This document shows, in pieces, positions 14,157 through 21,055 of a stretch of DNA of 21,055 bases. Under the pieces are notes generated by a model. It did not search any database. It was not told the origin of the DNA and worked only from the letters and a program-made list of their open reading frames with translations. This DNA comes from a virus. The stretch is from IMG/VR virus record IMGVR_UViG_3300009503_001226, positions 1-21,055 of that record. One strand, 5' to 3'. The translations under genes were made by a program, and so were the position numbers. The stretch's first letter is position 1. The number at the start of each line of letters is the position of its first letter.

Positions 14157-15632
14157 TTGTTTGCATGGATGCGGCAGTTGTGGCCAAGGAAGGCCACCCC
14201 CGCTGGTCGTCGCTCGCGTGCGTGGCGGGCCGCGCTTCCCCTGCGGGCCCGCTACGACGCGGCGATGACCACCGAGGACAACCGCCGGCACTGGGCGGCC
14301 GCCGATGGGCTTTCGGCCCGGGCGGCCAACAGCCCCGAGGTCCGGCGCATCCTGCGCAACCGCGCCCGGTACGAGGTGGCCAACAACAGCTACGCCAGGG
14401 GGATCGTGCTCACGCTGGCTAATGACCTGATCGGCAGCGGCCCGCGGCTCCAGATGCTCACCGGTAGTGCCGAGGCCAACCGCCGGATCGAGCAGGAGTT
14501 TTCCATGTGGGCCAAGGCGGTGAACCTGGCCGAGAAGCTCCGCACGATGCGTATGGCCCGGGCGCAGGATGGCGAGGCCTTTGCCATCCTCACGAGCAAC
14601 CCGCGATTGCCCACGCCCGTGAAGCTCGACCTGCGCCTGGTCGAGGCCGACCAGGTGACCACGCCGGACTTGAGCGCACTTGGCGGCAATGCCGTCGATG
14701 GGATCGTGTTCGATGCCTTCGGCAACCCGATCGAGTACCACGTGCTGCGGGAGCATCCGGGCGATGCGACGTTGGCTTTGGGCATCCAGTACGACCGCGT
14801 GCCGGCCGAGTCGGTGATTCACTGGTTCCGCATGGATCGCCCGGGCCAAGTCCGCGGCATCCCGGACATCATGCCGGCCCTGCCGCTTTTCGCCCAGCTT
14901 CGGCGATTCACGCTGGCGGTGATTGCCGCGGCCGAGACGGCGGCCGACTTCGCCGGCATCCTCTACACCGACGCCCCGCCGGGCGGCGAGGCCGACGCGG
15001 CCGAACCGTTCGAGCCGATCGAACTGGAGCAGCGGGCCCTCGTGACCATGCCCGGCGGCTGGAAGATGAGCCAACTTCAGGCCGAGCAGCCGAGCACGAC
15101 CTATGCCGAGTTCAAACGGGAGGTTCTCAACGAAATCGCCCGCTGCCTTTCGATGCCTTATTGCATCGCGGCGGGCAACTCGTCGGGCTACAACTACGCT
15201 TCCGGCCGGCTGGACCACCAGACGTACTACAAGAGCCTCCGCGTCGAGCAGGCCCATTTGGAGGCCGTGGTGCTCGATCGCGTGCTGGCCGCCTGGCTCG
15301 ACGAGGCGGTGCTCATTCGCGAGTTATGGCCTGAGGATCTCGGGCCGTTTGTCGACTGGCCGCACCAGTGGTTCTGGGACGGGCAGGAGCATGTGGACCC
15401 GGCCAAGGAAGCCGCCGCCCAGGCCACGCGCCTGGCCAGCCACACCACGACCCTGGCCTACGAGTACGCCCGGCAGGGGCGCGACTGGGAAGAGGCCCTG
15501 CGCCAGCGGGCCAAGGAACTGGTCTTGATGCGCGAGCTGGGGCTCAATGCAGCCCAGACGGTGCCGGGGCCGGCATCGGAGGACGAGGACGACGAAGAGG
15601 AGGAAGCGACGCATGCCGCTGCCGCAGCGTAA
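14157..15632 (+). CDS. phage portal protein (lambda family)
   Basis: The frame starts at TTG 14157 with GGTGA six bases upstream; an ATG at 14169 is the alternative and gives four fewer residues. The 491-residue protein matches the lambda-type portal family (PF05136). The N-terminal signature is R-Y-D-A-A-x-T-T-x-D-N-R-R-H-W with N-S-P-E-V-R-R-x-L-R-N-R-A-R-Y-E-V-A-N-N-S-Y. The middle carries the portal core (V-I-H-W-F-R-x-x-R-P-G-Q-x-R-G-I-P). Late family signatures include R-C-L-S-M-P-Y-C-I-A-A-G-N-S-S-G-Y-N-Y-A-S-G. Twelve copies form the ring through which terminase pumps DNA and to which the tail joins. The C-terminus is acidic (E-D-E-D-D-E-E-E-E). It overlaps the start of the protease-capsid gene by 20 bases in another frame. 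Confidence 0.93.
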   Translation: MFAWMRQLWPRKATPAGRRSRAWRAALPLRARYDAAMTTEDNRRHWAAADGLSARAANSPEVRRILRNRARYEVANNSYARGIVLTLANDLIGSGPRLQMLTGSAEANRRIEQEFSMWAKAVNLAEKLRTMRMARAQDGEAFAILTSNPRLPTPVKLDLRLVEADQVTTPDLSALGGNAVDGIVFDAFGNPIEYHVLREHPGDATLALGIQYDRVPAESVIHWFRMDRPGQVRGIPDIMPALPLFAQLRRFTLAVIAAAETAADFAGILYTDAPPGGEADAAEPFEPIELEQRALVTMPGGWKMSQLQAEQPSTTYAEFKREVLNEIARCLSMPYCIAAGNSSGYNYASGRLDHQTYYKSLRVEQAHLEAVVLDRVLAAWLDEAVLIRELWPEDLGPFVDWPHQWFWDGQEHVDPAKEAAAQATRLASHTTTLAYEYARQGRDWEEALRQRAKELVLMRELGLNAAQTVPGPASEDEDDEEEEATHAAAAA

Positions 15633-17739
15633 TCCAAGCGAATCGCATGATGAGTTCATCGGGCGGTGCATGGCCGATCCGGTCATGGTCGAAGAGTTTC
15701 CCGACGCAGCTCAGCGCAGGGCTGTCTGCCAGCGCCAGGCTCGGGTGCGCACGGAGGCCTACCTGAACCTGGTCTGCGATCCCGGCAGCATCACGATCGA
15801 GGCTGCTGAGGAGGGCCAGGCCGATGGCCGGCCTAAGCTGCCGCGGTTCTCGATGGTCGCCTACACCGGCGGGCCCATGCGGATCGCCGGTTGGCGCTAC
15901 CCGGTGATCGTGGACTTGGCTGGGCTGGCGATCCCCTCGCAGAGCCGGCCGATCCGGTTCGGCCATGACATGCAAAGCGGCGTTGGGCACACGGATGCGA
16001 TCCGCATCGAGGATGGCCGCCTGGTGGCCACGGGAGTCGTCTCCCGCGACACGGGCGCAGCCCGGGAGATCGTGGCCAGTGCCCGCAATGGGTTTCCGTG
16101 GCAGGCCTCGATCGGAGCGGCCGTCGAGGAGTTCGAGTTCGTCAAGGAGAACCAGAAAGTGCTGGTCAACGGCCGCCAGTTCGCCGGGCCGGTGAACGTG
16201 GTTCGCAAGGCCACTTTGGGCGAGATCAGTTTCGTGGACCTGGGGGCCGACGGGGCGACCAGTGCCAGCGTGGCCATGGCCGGCCTGCAAGCAAGCAAGG
16301 AGGAGAACCGAGCGATGGAAAACCTTTCCGACACCAACCAGCCTGCCGGGCAGCAGGCCGCGGTTCGAGTGCAGGCTGCGGCGGACGCGGCCGCTTCTGG
16401 GCCCGAGCCCCAGGTCCCGGACCCCCAGCCCCAAGCCTCTGACGCCCAGGCCGCCGAGGCGGCGCGGGTGTTGGCCATCCGCATGGTCTGTGGAGGGAAA
16501 CACCCCGAGCTCGAGGCCCAGGCGATCCAGGAGCACTGGGACGTCAACCGCACGGCCCTGGCCGTCCTGCGGGAAGAGCGCCCCAAGGCCCCGGCCGTAC
16601 ATGTCCGCAGCCCAGAGGCCGTGACCGGCCGACTGCTCGAGGCTGCCTGCATGCTCACGGCCAAGGCCGTGGGCGTGGAAGAGCTGTTCGACGAGCCCAC
16701 CTTGGAGGCGGCCGGCCGCCGGTTCCGCGGCGGGATCGGACTCCAGGAGCTTCTCTTGGAAGCTGCTTGGGCCAATGGCTACACGGGCCGCAGCTTCCGC
16801 GACAGCCGGGCCGTGCTGCGTTTCGCGTTTCGCCCCGAGTTGGAGGCCGGGTTCTCGACGATCGACATCGGCGGCATCCTGTCGAACGTGGCCAACAAGT
16901 TCCTCTTGGACGGCTTCTTCTCGGTCGAACGCACCTGGCGGAACATCTGCGCGGTGCGGAACGTCTCGGACTTCAAAACGGTGACGAGCTACCGCCTGAT
17001 CGGCACGGACCAGTACGAGCAGGTCGCGCCGGGCGGGGAACTCAAGCACGGCACCCTGGGCAACGAGACGTACACCAACAAGGCCGACACCTATGGCCTG
17101 GTCCTGTCGATCGACCGCCGCGACATCATCAACGACGATCTGGGGGCGATCACCACCGTGCCGAGGAAGCTTGGCCGCGGCTCGGGCCTGAAGATCAACG
17201 ACGTGTTCTGGAGCACGTTTCTCGATAATGCCAGCTTCTTCTCGGCAGGCAACAAGAACTACCTGGAAGGGGCCGACACGGCCCTGTCGATCGACGGACT
17301 GACCAAGGCCGAAGTGCTCTTCATGGACCAGGTGGACAGCGACGGCAAGCCGATCGGCATCATGCCGGCGATCCTCTTGGTGCCTACGGCGCTTTCGGCC
17401 ATCGGCTCGCAGCTCTACAAGTCGATGGAGCTGCGGGACACGACGAGCAACAAGAGCTACCCGGTGGCTAACCCGCACCAGGGCAAGTTCCGCGTGGAGG
17501 TCTCTCGATACCTGTCGAACAGCCAGTACTCGGGCAGTTCCAGCAAGGCCTGGTATCTGTTGGCCACACCGGACGACCTGCCGGTGATCGAGGTCGCGTT
17601 CCTCAACGGCCAGGAGTCGCCCACGATCGAGACGGCCGACGCGGACTTCAATGTGCTGGGGATTCAGGCCAGGGGCTACCATGATTTCGGCGTGGCCAGG
17701 CAGGACCCCAGGGGAGGGGTGAAGATGAAGGGGGAGTAG
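15613..17739 (+). CDS. prohead protease-major capsid protein fusion
   Basis: The ATG at 15613 has GAGGAGGAAG upstream, within the portal end. Residues 1 to about 45 are a short leader module (F-I-G-R-C-M-A-D, E-F-P-D-x-x-Q-R-x-A-V-C) often seen in phage head proteins. The S78/U35-like protease follows, with likely catalytic H118 in F-G-H-D-M and S166 in Q-A-S-I-G-A, spaced as in HK97 protease. A Pro/Ala linker (about 235-285) and a long scaffold-like helical part precede the HK97-fold capsid (about 400-708), which ends in a putative beta-tongue and N-F/A-D-x-N-V-L-G-I-Q-A-R-G-Y-H-D-F-G-V. The fusion probably self-cleaves to free capsid subunits. An internal in-frame ATG at 16315 with a strong ribosome site could yield the capsid part alone. 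Confidence 0.9.
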   Translation: MPLPQRNPSESHDEFIGRCMADPVMVEEFPDAAQRRAVCQRQARVRTEAYLNLVCDPGSITIEAAEEGQADGRPKLPRFSMVAYTGGPMRIAGWRYPVIVDLAGLAIPSQSRPIRFGHDMQSGVGHTDAIRIEDGRLVATGVVSRDTGAAREIVASARNGFPWQASIGAAVEEFEFVKENQKVLVNGRQFAGPVNVVRKATLGEISFVDLGADGATSASVAMAGLQASKEENRAMENLSDTNQPAGQQAAVRVQAAADAAASGPEPQVPDPQPQASDAQAAEAARVLAIRMVCGGKHPELEAQAIQEHWDVNRTALAVLREERPKAPAVHVRSPEAVTGRLLEAACMLTAKAVGVEELFDEPTLEAAGRRFRGGIGLQELLLEAAWANGYTGRSFRDSRAVLRFAFRPELEAGFSTIDIGGILSNVANKFLLDGFFSVERTWRNICAVRNVSDFKTVTSYRLIGTDQYEQVAPGGELKHGTLGNETYTNKADTYGLVLSIDRRDIINDDLGAITTVPRKLGRGSGLKINDVFWSTFLDNASFFSAGNKNYLEGADTALSIDGLTKAEVLFMDQVDSDGKPIGIMPAILLVPTALSAIGSQLYKSMELRDTTSNKSYPVANPHQGKFRVEVSRYLSNSQYSGSSSKAWYLLATPDDLPVIEVAFLNGQESPTIETADADFNVLGIQARGYHDFGVARQDPRGGVKMKGE
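16297..16317 (+). promoter_or_regulatory. internal ribosome site and in-frame start inside the protease-capsid gene
   Basis: AAGGAGGAG at 16297-16305 lies nine bases before an in-frame ATG at 16315 and is one of the strongest Shine-Dalgarno sequences in the window. It falls where the protease domain ends and the linker begins. Starting there would give a 474-residue protein without the protease, comparable to the nested C/Nu3 arrangement of phage lambda. The Lys-Glu-Glu-Asn codons could also produce such a match by chance. Confidence 0.5.
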
Positions 17740-17744
17740 GGCAA

Positions 17745-18347
17745 ATGGAACCCGACCTCGTCACAAAGACAGACGCTGTCTCTTGGGCTCCGCCGCAACC
17801 GTTTCCGATCGCTGCGCCCCAGGAAACCTGGCGGTGTATCCCGGGGTGCGACGGTTTTTACAGCGTGAGCAACCTTGGCCGCGTGCGGAGTGAACCGATC
17901 CAGACCAGTTCGGTTGGGAGGCGTCGAGGAAGGATTCTGAAGTGCTCCCCAGACACGAAGGGGTACTTGCTGTTCGGCGTGTGCCTGCCTGGCCGAACGC
18001 GCCGGACGATGAAAGTCCACCACGCCGTTGCATTGGCATTCCTTGGTCCGCGACCTGATGGTTACCAGGTCAATCATAAGTCCGGTGACAAGCTGGATAA
18101 CTCGGTGGCCAACCTCGAGTACGTCACGTGCCGTGAAAACATCCGGCACTGTTGGCAGAGGGGGTTGCACGGCACGGCCCACTGCCGAGGCGAGGCAAAT
18201 CAACGGGCGAAGCTGACAGCCGACGATGTCCGAGTAATTCGCCGGTTGTATCCAGAGGTTTCGCTCGGCCGCTTGGCCGCTCTGTATGGTGTAACGAAAA
18301 CAAATGTTTGGTCAATCGTGCGAAACAAGACGTGGCAACACGTCTAA
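17745..18347 (+). CDS. NUMOD4/HNH homing endonuclease
   Basis: The ATG at 17745 follows GGGGGAG by about eight bases. The 200-residue product has a NUMOD4 motif (W-R-C-I-P-G-C-D-G-F-Y-S-V-S-N-L-G-R-V-R-S), an HNH_3 nuclease (V-H-H-A-V-A-L-A-F-L-G, V-N-H-K-S-G-D-K-L-D-N, N-L-E-Y-V-T) and a C-terminal helix-turn-helix (L-A-A-L-Y-G-V-T-K-T-N-V-W-S-I-V) ending N-K-T-W-Q-H-V. All parts are present, so it is probably active. Such genes cut DNA near their insertion site and so spread between related phages. It sits between the capsid and decoration-protein genes, a spot where phage head clusters normally have no extra gene, with 24 bases to the next start. The pseudogene at 7177 is a relative. Confidence 0.9.
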   Translation: MEPDLVTKTDAVSWAPPQPFPIAAPQETWRCIPGCDGFYSVSNLGRVRSEPIQTSSVGRRRGRILKCSPDTKGYLLFGVCLPGRTRRTMKVHHAVALAFLGPRPDGYQVNHKSGDKLDNSVANLEYVTCRENIRHCWQRGLHGTAHCRGEANQRAKLTADDVRVIRRLYPEVSLGRLAALYGVTKTNVWSIVRNKTWQHV

Positions 18348-18370
18348 CCCAGGAATAGGAGATCACTTCA

Positions 18371-18706
18371 ATGCCTACGGCTGTTTTCATCCAGGATGGC
18401 CACACGATCGACTACACGCCGTCGGCCGATTGTGCGGCGGGCGATGTCGTGGTCCAGGGCGATCTGGTGGGTATCGCCCGAACGCCGATCCCCGCCGGCA
18501 CGCCGGGCTCGCTGGCCGTGGCCGGGGTGTTCGACGTGGCTAAGGCGAGCGCGACGGAGTTCGCGGCCGGGGCCAAGGTCTATTGGGACGCCGCCAACAA
18601 GCTGGCCGTGACCACCGACGCGGCCGGGGCCAACAAGCTTGTGGGCAAGGCCGTCCGCGCGGCCGGCGCCGGGCTGACCACGGTCCGCGTGCGGCTGAGC
18701 CAGTGA
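18371..18706 (+). CDS. DUF2190 family capsid decoration (cement) protein
   Basis: An ATG at 18371 has AGGAG nine bases upstream. The 111-residue product has the DUF2190 pattern: Y-T-P-S-A-D-x-A-A-G-D-V-V-V-Q-G-D-L-V-G-I-A near residues 15-37, L-A-V-A-G-V-F-D-V-A-K, and G-A-K-V-Y-W-D-A-A-N-K-L-A-V-T. Relatives bind the outer capsid surface and stabilise the expanded head. The position after the capsid gene is the usual one for this family, but an HNH gene has come between them. There is no cysteine or membrane part; length is typical. Its stop overlaps a GTG (18703) that could start the next gene. Confidence 0.88.
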   Translation: MPTAVFIQDGHTIDYTPSADCAAGDVVVQGDLVGIARTPIPAGTPGSLAVAGVFDVAKASATEFAAGAKVYWDAANKLAVTTDAAGANKLVGKAVRAAGAGLTTVRVRLSQ

Positions 18707-18714
18707 CGCTCCCT

Positions 18715-19095
18715 ATGGGCGACCTGCTCGATGATGGCCTCGGCTGGCTGGCCGAGAAGCTCAAGGCCCACGCCTCGCGGCCGATTGTCTACCGACGCGG
18801 GGCTGACGAGGTGACCGTTCAAGCGATCGTCGGGCGGACGCTTCTGAAGCTGGACGACGGCTACGGCGGCGTGCGCATGGAGTGGACCGACCGGGATTTT
18901 TTGATTGCGGCCGACGACCTCATTCTCGCCGGCCGGAGGACGTTGCCCAAGCGGGGCGACCAGATTCGGGAGAATCAGGACGGCAAGACGCTGGTCTACG
19001 AGGTGCTGGCCCCAGCGGGCCAGCCCGAGTGGCGATGGAGCGATCCGCATCGCAAGCTGCTGCGGATTCACACCAAACAGATCGGCGAGGAGTGA
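18715..19095 (+). CDS. probable head-tail joining protein, 126 residues
   Basis: The ATG at 18715 gives M-G-D-L-L-D-D-G-L-G-W-L; a GTG at 18703, overlapping the previous stop, would add four residues and cannot be excluded. The sequence has a helix at residues 1-20 and then a beta-rich body: I-V-Y-R-R-G-A-D-E-V-T-V-Q-A-I-V-G-R-T and D-F-L-I-A-A-D-D-L, followed by L-P-K-R-G-D-Q-I and Y-E-V. The pattern Y-R-R-G then A-x-x-G-R-T, then D-F-x-x, then P-x-x-G-D-x-I resembles small head-closure or head-tail connector proteins in other head clusters, and the location after the decoration protein agrees. The family name is not certain. It has no signal peptide and would act inside the virion neck. Confidence 0.68.
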   Translation: MGDLLDDGLGWLAEKLKAHASRPIVYRRGADEVTVQAIVGRTLLKLDDGYGGVRMEWTDRDFLIAADDLILAGRRTLPKRGDQIRENQDGKTLVYEVLAPAGQPEWRWSDPHRKLLRIHTKQIGEE

Positions 19096-19101
19096 CAAAC
19101 G

Positions 19102-19749
19102 ATGATGCGACTGTGTGCCGTGATTCTTGCGGCCTTGCTCGTGGGGCTGGCTGCGGTCGGCCTGGGGGCCGTGGTCGGCGGCAACCGGGCACCCGATGGG
19201 ACCGAGGTCCAGTGCGACCTGCCGGTGGAACTTCATCGCCGCAACACGACCTCGCGGGGCCAGGGCTGCTGCGTGTGGACTTCGATCCACCATGCGGCGC
19301 TGTGGCAGAACGTCCCGGCCTATCAAGAGGCCCCGAAGTGGATTCAGGAGCACGGCGTACCGGGCGGGGCGTATCCGGGGGCCGTGGAAAAATACCTGCC
19401 CGAGATGGCCCGCCAGCGTGGTGCAAGCCAGGCGCCTGCGTTCCTCAACTACGAGGGCAGCGACCTGGAACTGTTGAAGCTGGCCTGCCGCACGGGCCGG
19501 ATGCCTGCGGTCACGTATAGCTATAGCCCCAGCGGCCGCTATGGCGGAGGGCGGATCGCCCACATGGTCAACCTGGTCCACGCCGACGATCGCTACTTCG
19601 CCGTCTTGGACAACAACTACATCGGGGAGAACCAGATCGAGTGGATGACGCCTGAGGAGTTCCGGCGTTCGTGGACGGGCCTGGGGGGCGGGTGGGCGGT
19701 GATCCTCCTGGCTCCGCCCCCGCCCCCACCGCCAACCAGCGCAAACTGA
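19102..19749 (+). CDS. exported papain-like (C39-type) cysteine peptidase
   Basis: The ATG at 19102 follows GAGGAG by about nine bases. Residues 1-27 form a hydrophobic segment (C-A-V-I-L-A-A-L-L-V-G-L-A-A-V-G-L-G-A-V-V) that looks like a signal peptide or anchor. The mature part has a papain-like triad candidate: Cys57 in G-Q-G-C-C-V-W-T-S, with Q54 as possible oxyanion residue; His154 in R-I-A-H-M-V-N-L-V; and Asp170 in V-L-D-N-N. The H-D spacing and H-x-V/M-N motif resemble C39-like peptidases. The protein is 215 residues and ends in a proline run. It may cleave a host surface or phage structural protein, but could be a transglutaminase-like enzyme. Its place directly after the neck gene suggests a virion or late function. 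Confidence 0.72.
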   Translation: MMRLCAVILAALLVGLAAVGLGAVVGGNRAPDGTEVQCDLPVELHRRNTTSRGQGCCVWTSIHHAALWQNVPAYQEAPKWIQEHGVPGGAYPGAVEKYLPEMARQRGASQAPAFLNYEGSDLELLKLACRTGRMPAVTYSYSPSGRYGGGRIAHMVNLVHADDRYFAVLDNNYIGENQIEWMTPEEFRRSWTGLGGGWAVILLAPPPPPPPTSAN

Positions 19750-19774
19750 GGGCTCTCACGCGGAAGGACCTGTC

Positions 19775-21052
19775 ATGTACGCACTCTTGTTTCCGCTTCT
19801 GTTGGGCCAGTGCGGTCCCGGCGGTTGCGCGATCCCGTCGGGTTGGCCGCAGTGGCAACCGATGGTTGTCGACCGCACGGTGTGGCAGCCGGCCGTCTTC
19901 GATGTCGAAGTCGTTCCGCCTGATGCTCAGGTTTGGTTCGATAGCCACGCAGTGCGGCTTCTGGGCGGAAAGGGCCGCGTCCAGACGCCGCCCCTGGAGC
20001 CGGGCCGGCGCTACCGCTATCGCGTGACGGCCCGCTGGGGGGATGTCCAGCGTGAGTGGACTCTGAGCTTCTCCCCTGGGCAGACGGTCCGCGTGGTGCT
20101 GCGGCGCGATGAACCCGCGCCCTCGACGTCGGGGAGCACCGCGTCGCCCAGCGGCTCCTCGGCCGCCCGACAATCGCCACCGGCTTCGACCAAGCCGGCT
20201 CAGCCACAACCGCCTTCGCCGCCACCCTCGTCCCCCGAGGAAGGCGTGAGGCTGAAGACTGAAGACCGCAGGAAGGCGGACAACAGTCCCTCCAGCCTCC
20301 CGCCTTCAGCCTCCGGTCTTCCGCAAGGCCAGTTGCCGGTGGTGGAACAAGACGGAGTCCAGAACTTCGGCATCGACCGAGCCGGCCTGAACGGTTCGGC
20401 CGAGCGGATCACGCTGGGCGGCCGGGAGATCACCCGCTCCGAAGCCACGCAAATCCTCCAGGCCGGCAGCTTGGCCGATGACAGCGGCAAGTTGCGCCTG
20501 ACGGTGATCGGTAACGACGTGGATCGCAAGCGGGTGCTGGATGATTTGAAAGGTCCGCTTGCCGATGTTGCGGCTCAATGTCTGGTCCAGGACTATCCGC
20601 CGGAACACTGGGCCGTAGCCGGGGCAGGCTTCCACACGGCCGGCAAGCCGACGATCTACGTTCAGGCCCCCGACGGCACGGTGCTTCACCGGCAGGACGA
20701 CTATGCCGACGGGGCGGAGGGTTTTCGGCAGGCCTTCGAGCGCCTGCGCAAACCCGATCCCGACTACCGGCCCGACAAAGACCGCGACCTGAGGCGGCCG
20801 ACGGACGGTTTTCTGTCCCGACTGATCGATGTCCTGGCGCGCCCCTTCCGCGTGGTTCTCTCGTGGCTTCTGGCCGCGGGCGTGGTGTTCGTCCTGATCG
20901 TCCTGGTGATGAAAGGCTGGCTCGTCTACCTCTTGGGCCTGTTGGCAAGCCTGGTGCCCGGGCCGCCGAAGACGGCCGGCTCCAACAAACGGCAGCCCGC
21001 CAAGCGCCGGCGGGCTCGACCATCGACTGCCGGCGCGCGTGCGAGGAGATGA
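19775..21052 (+). CDS. TIGR03000-domain, thioredoxin-like, membrane-anchored protein
   Basis: The 425-residue protein starts at the ATG at 19775. Residues 1-20 are hydrophobic and may be a signal peptide. Residues 42-111 match the TIGR03000 domain known from planctomycetes (V-E-V-x-P-P-D-A-Q-V-W-F-D, P-P-L-E-P-G-R-R-Y-R-Y-R-V-T-A-R-W, G-Q-T-V-R-V). A Pro/Ser linker runs to about residue 205. Residues 238-325 resemble a thioredoxin fold with G-K-P-T-I-Y-V-Q-A-P-D-G (cis-Pro-like) but no CxxC (inference). Residues 359-394 are two membrane segments, followed by a strongly basic tail (K-R-R-R-A-R-P). Orientation and role are unknown; it would sit at the host membrane. The next gene seems to start at the ATGA overlap at 21049. 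Confidence 0.75.
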   Translation: MYALLFPLLLGQCGPGGCAIPSGWPQWQPMVVDRTVWQPAVFDVEVVPPDAQVWFDSHAVRLLGGKGRVQTPPLEPGRRYRYRVTARWGDVQREWTLSFSPGQTVRVVLRRDEPAPSTSGSTASPSGSSAARQSPPASTKPAQPQPPSPPPSSPEEGVRLKTEDRRKADNSPSSLPPSASGLPQGQLPVVEQDGVQNFGIDRAGLNGSAERITLGGREITRSEATQILQAGSLADDSGKLRLTVIGNDVDRKRVLDDLKGPLADVAAQCLVQDYPPEHWAVAGAGFHTAGKPTIYVQAPDGTVLHRQDDYADGAEGFRQAFERLRKPDPDYRPDKDRDLRRPTDGFLSRLIDVLARPFRVVLSWLLAAGVVFVLIVLVMKGWLVYLLGLLASLVPGPPKTAGSNKRQPAKRRRARPSTAGARARR

Positions 21053-21055
21053 TCC

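Noticed and set aside
14124-15257. A 377-codon minus-strand frame opposite the portal gene.
   Set aside because: It is a shadow of the clearly identified portal gene and shows no recognisable domain.
15544-17682. A 712-codon minus-strand frame opposite the capsid gene.
   Set aside because: It is a shadow in an antisense frame of the protease-capsid fusion; the composition is unnatural and no motifs appear.

Overview
The window is a stretch of a tailed-phage genome, either a prophage or a free viral contig, from a high-GC host that was most likely a planctomycete. The host call rests mainly on the last gene. Its N-terminal module (about residues 42-111) matches a small domain family (TIGR03000) that I know only from Planctomycetota. 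Start codons with good Shine-Dalgarno (SD) sequences, ATGA/GTGA overlaps and the dense gene order fit a phage. No integrase, lysogeny repressor, tRNA or CRISPR array is visible.

Layout. (1) Positions 2-4147, plus strand: replication and nucleotide genes. These are the C-terminal part of an SF2 helicase with a zinc ribbon, a dATP/dGTP diphosphohydrolase-like protein, an unknown 97-residue protein, and a prim-pol/DUF3987 replicase. (2) Positions 4148-4777: mostly non-coding, with repeated TTACCGCC boxes, an AT-rich patch and an alternating CG tract, which make a candidate replication origin or control region. (3) Positions 4778-8008, plus strand: a ParB-like/DNA methyltransferase fusion interrupted by a 354-residue intein, a frameshifted HNH homing endonuclease gene, and a DUF1937 protein. 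(4) Positions 8026-10860, minus strand: an island against the direction of all other genes. It holds a class II glutamine amidotransferase, a small helical protein and an amidoligase, then upstream a HARE-HTH protein with its own terminator. A gapless repeat of about 90 bp precedes both the amidoligase and the HARE-HTH gene. (5) Positions 11003-21052, plus strand: packaging and head genes. They run from a small protein through terminase large subunit, NrdR-like zinc ribbon, a repeat-bearing spacer, a small protein, portal, prohead protease-capsid fusion, an intact NUMOD4/HNH endonuclease, a DUF2190 decoration protein and a probable head-tail joining protein. Two exported proteins follow: a papain-like peptidase and the TIGR03000 protein.

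How it fits together. The left part copies and modifies phage DNA and manages nucleotide pools; the right part packages DNA and builds the head. The minus-strand island looks like an accessory cassette. The amidotransferase could release ammonia from glutamine and the amidoligase could form amide bonds on an unknown target; this pairing is the best candidate for an undescribed function. Three homing-type elements lie in 21 kb: an intein with a weakened endonuclease motif, a broken HNH gene and an intact HNH gene.
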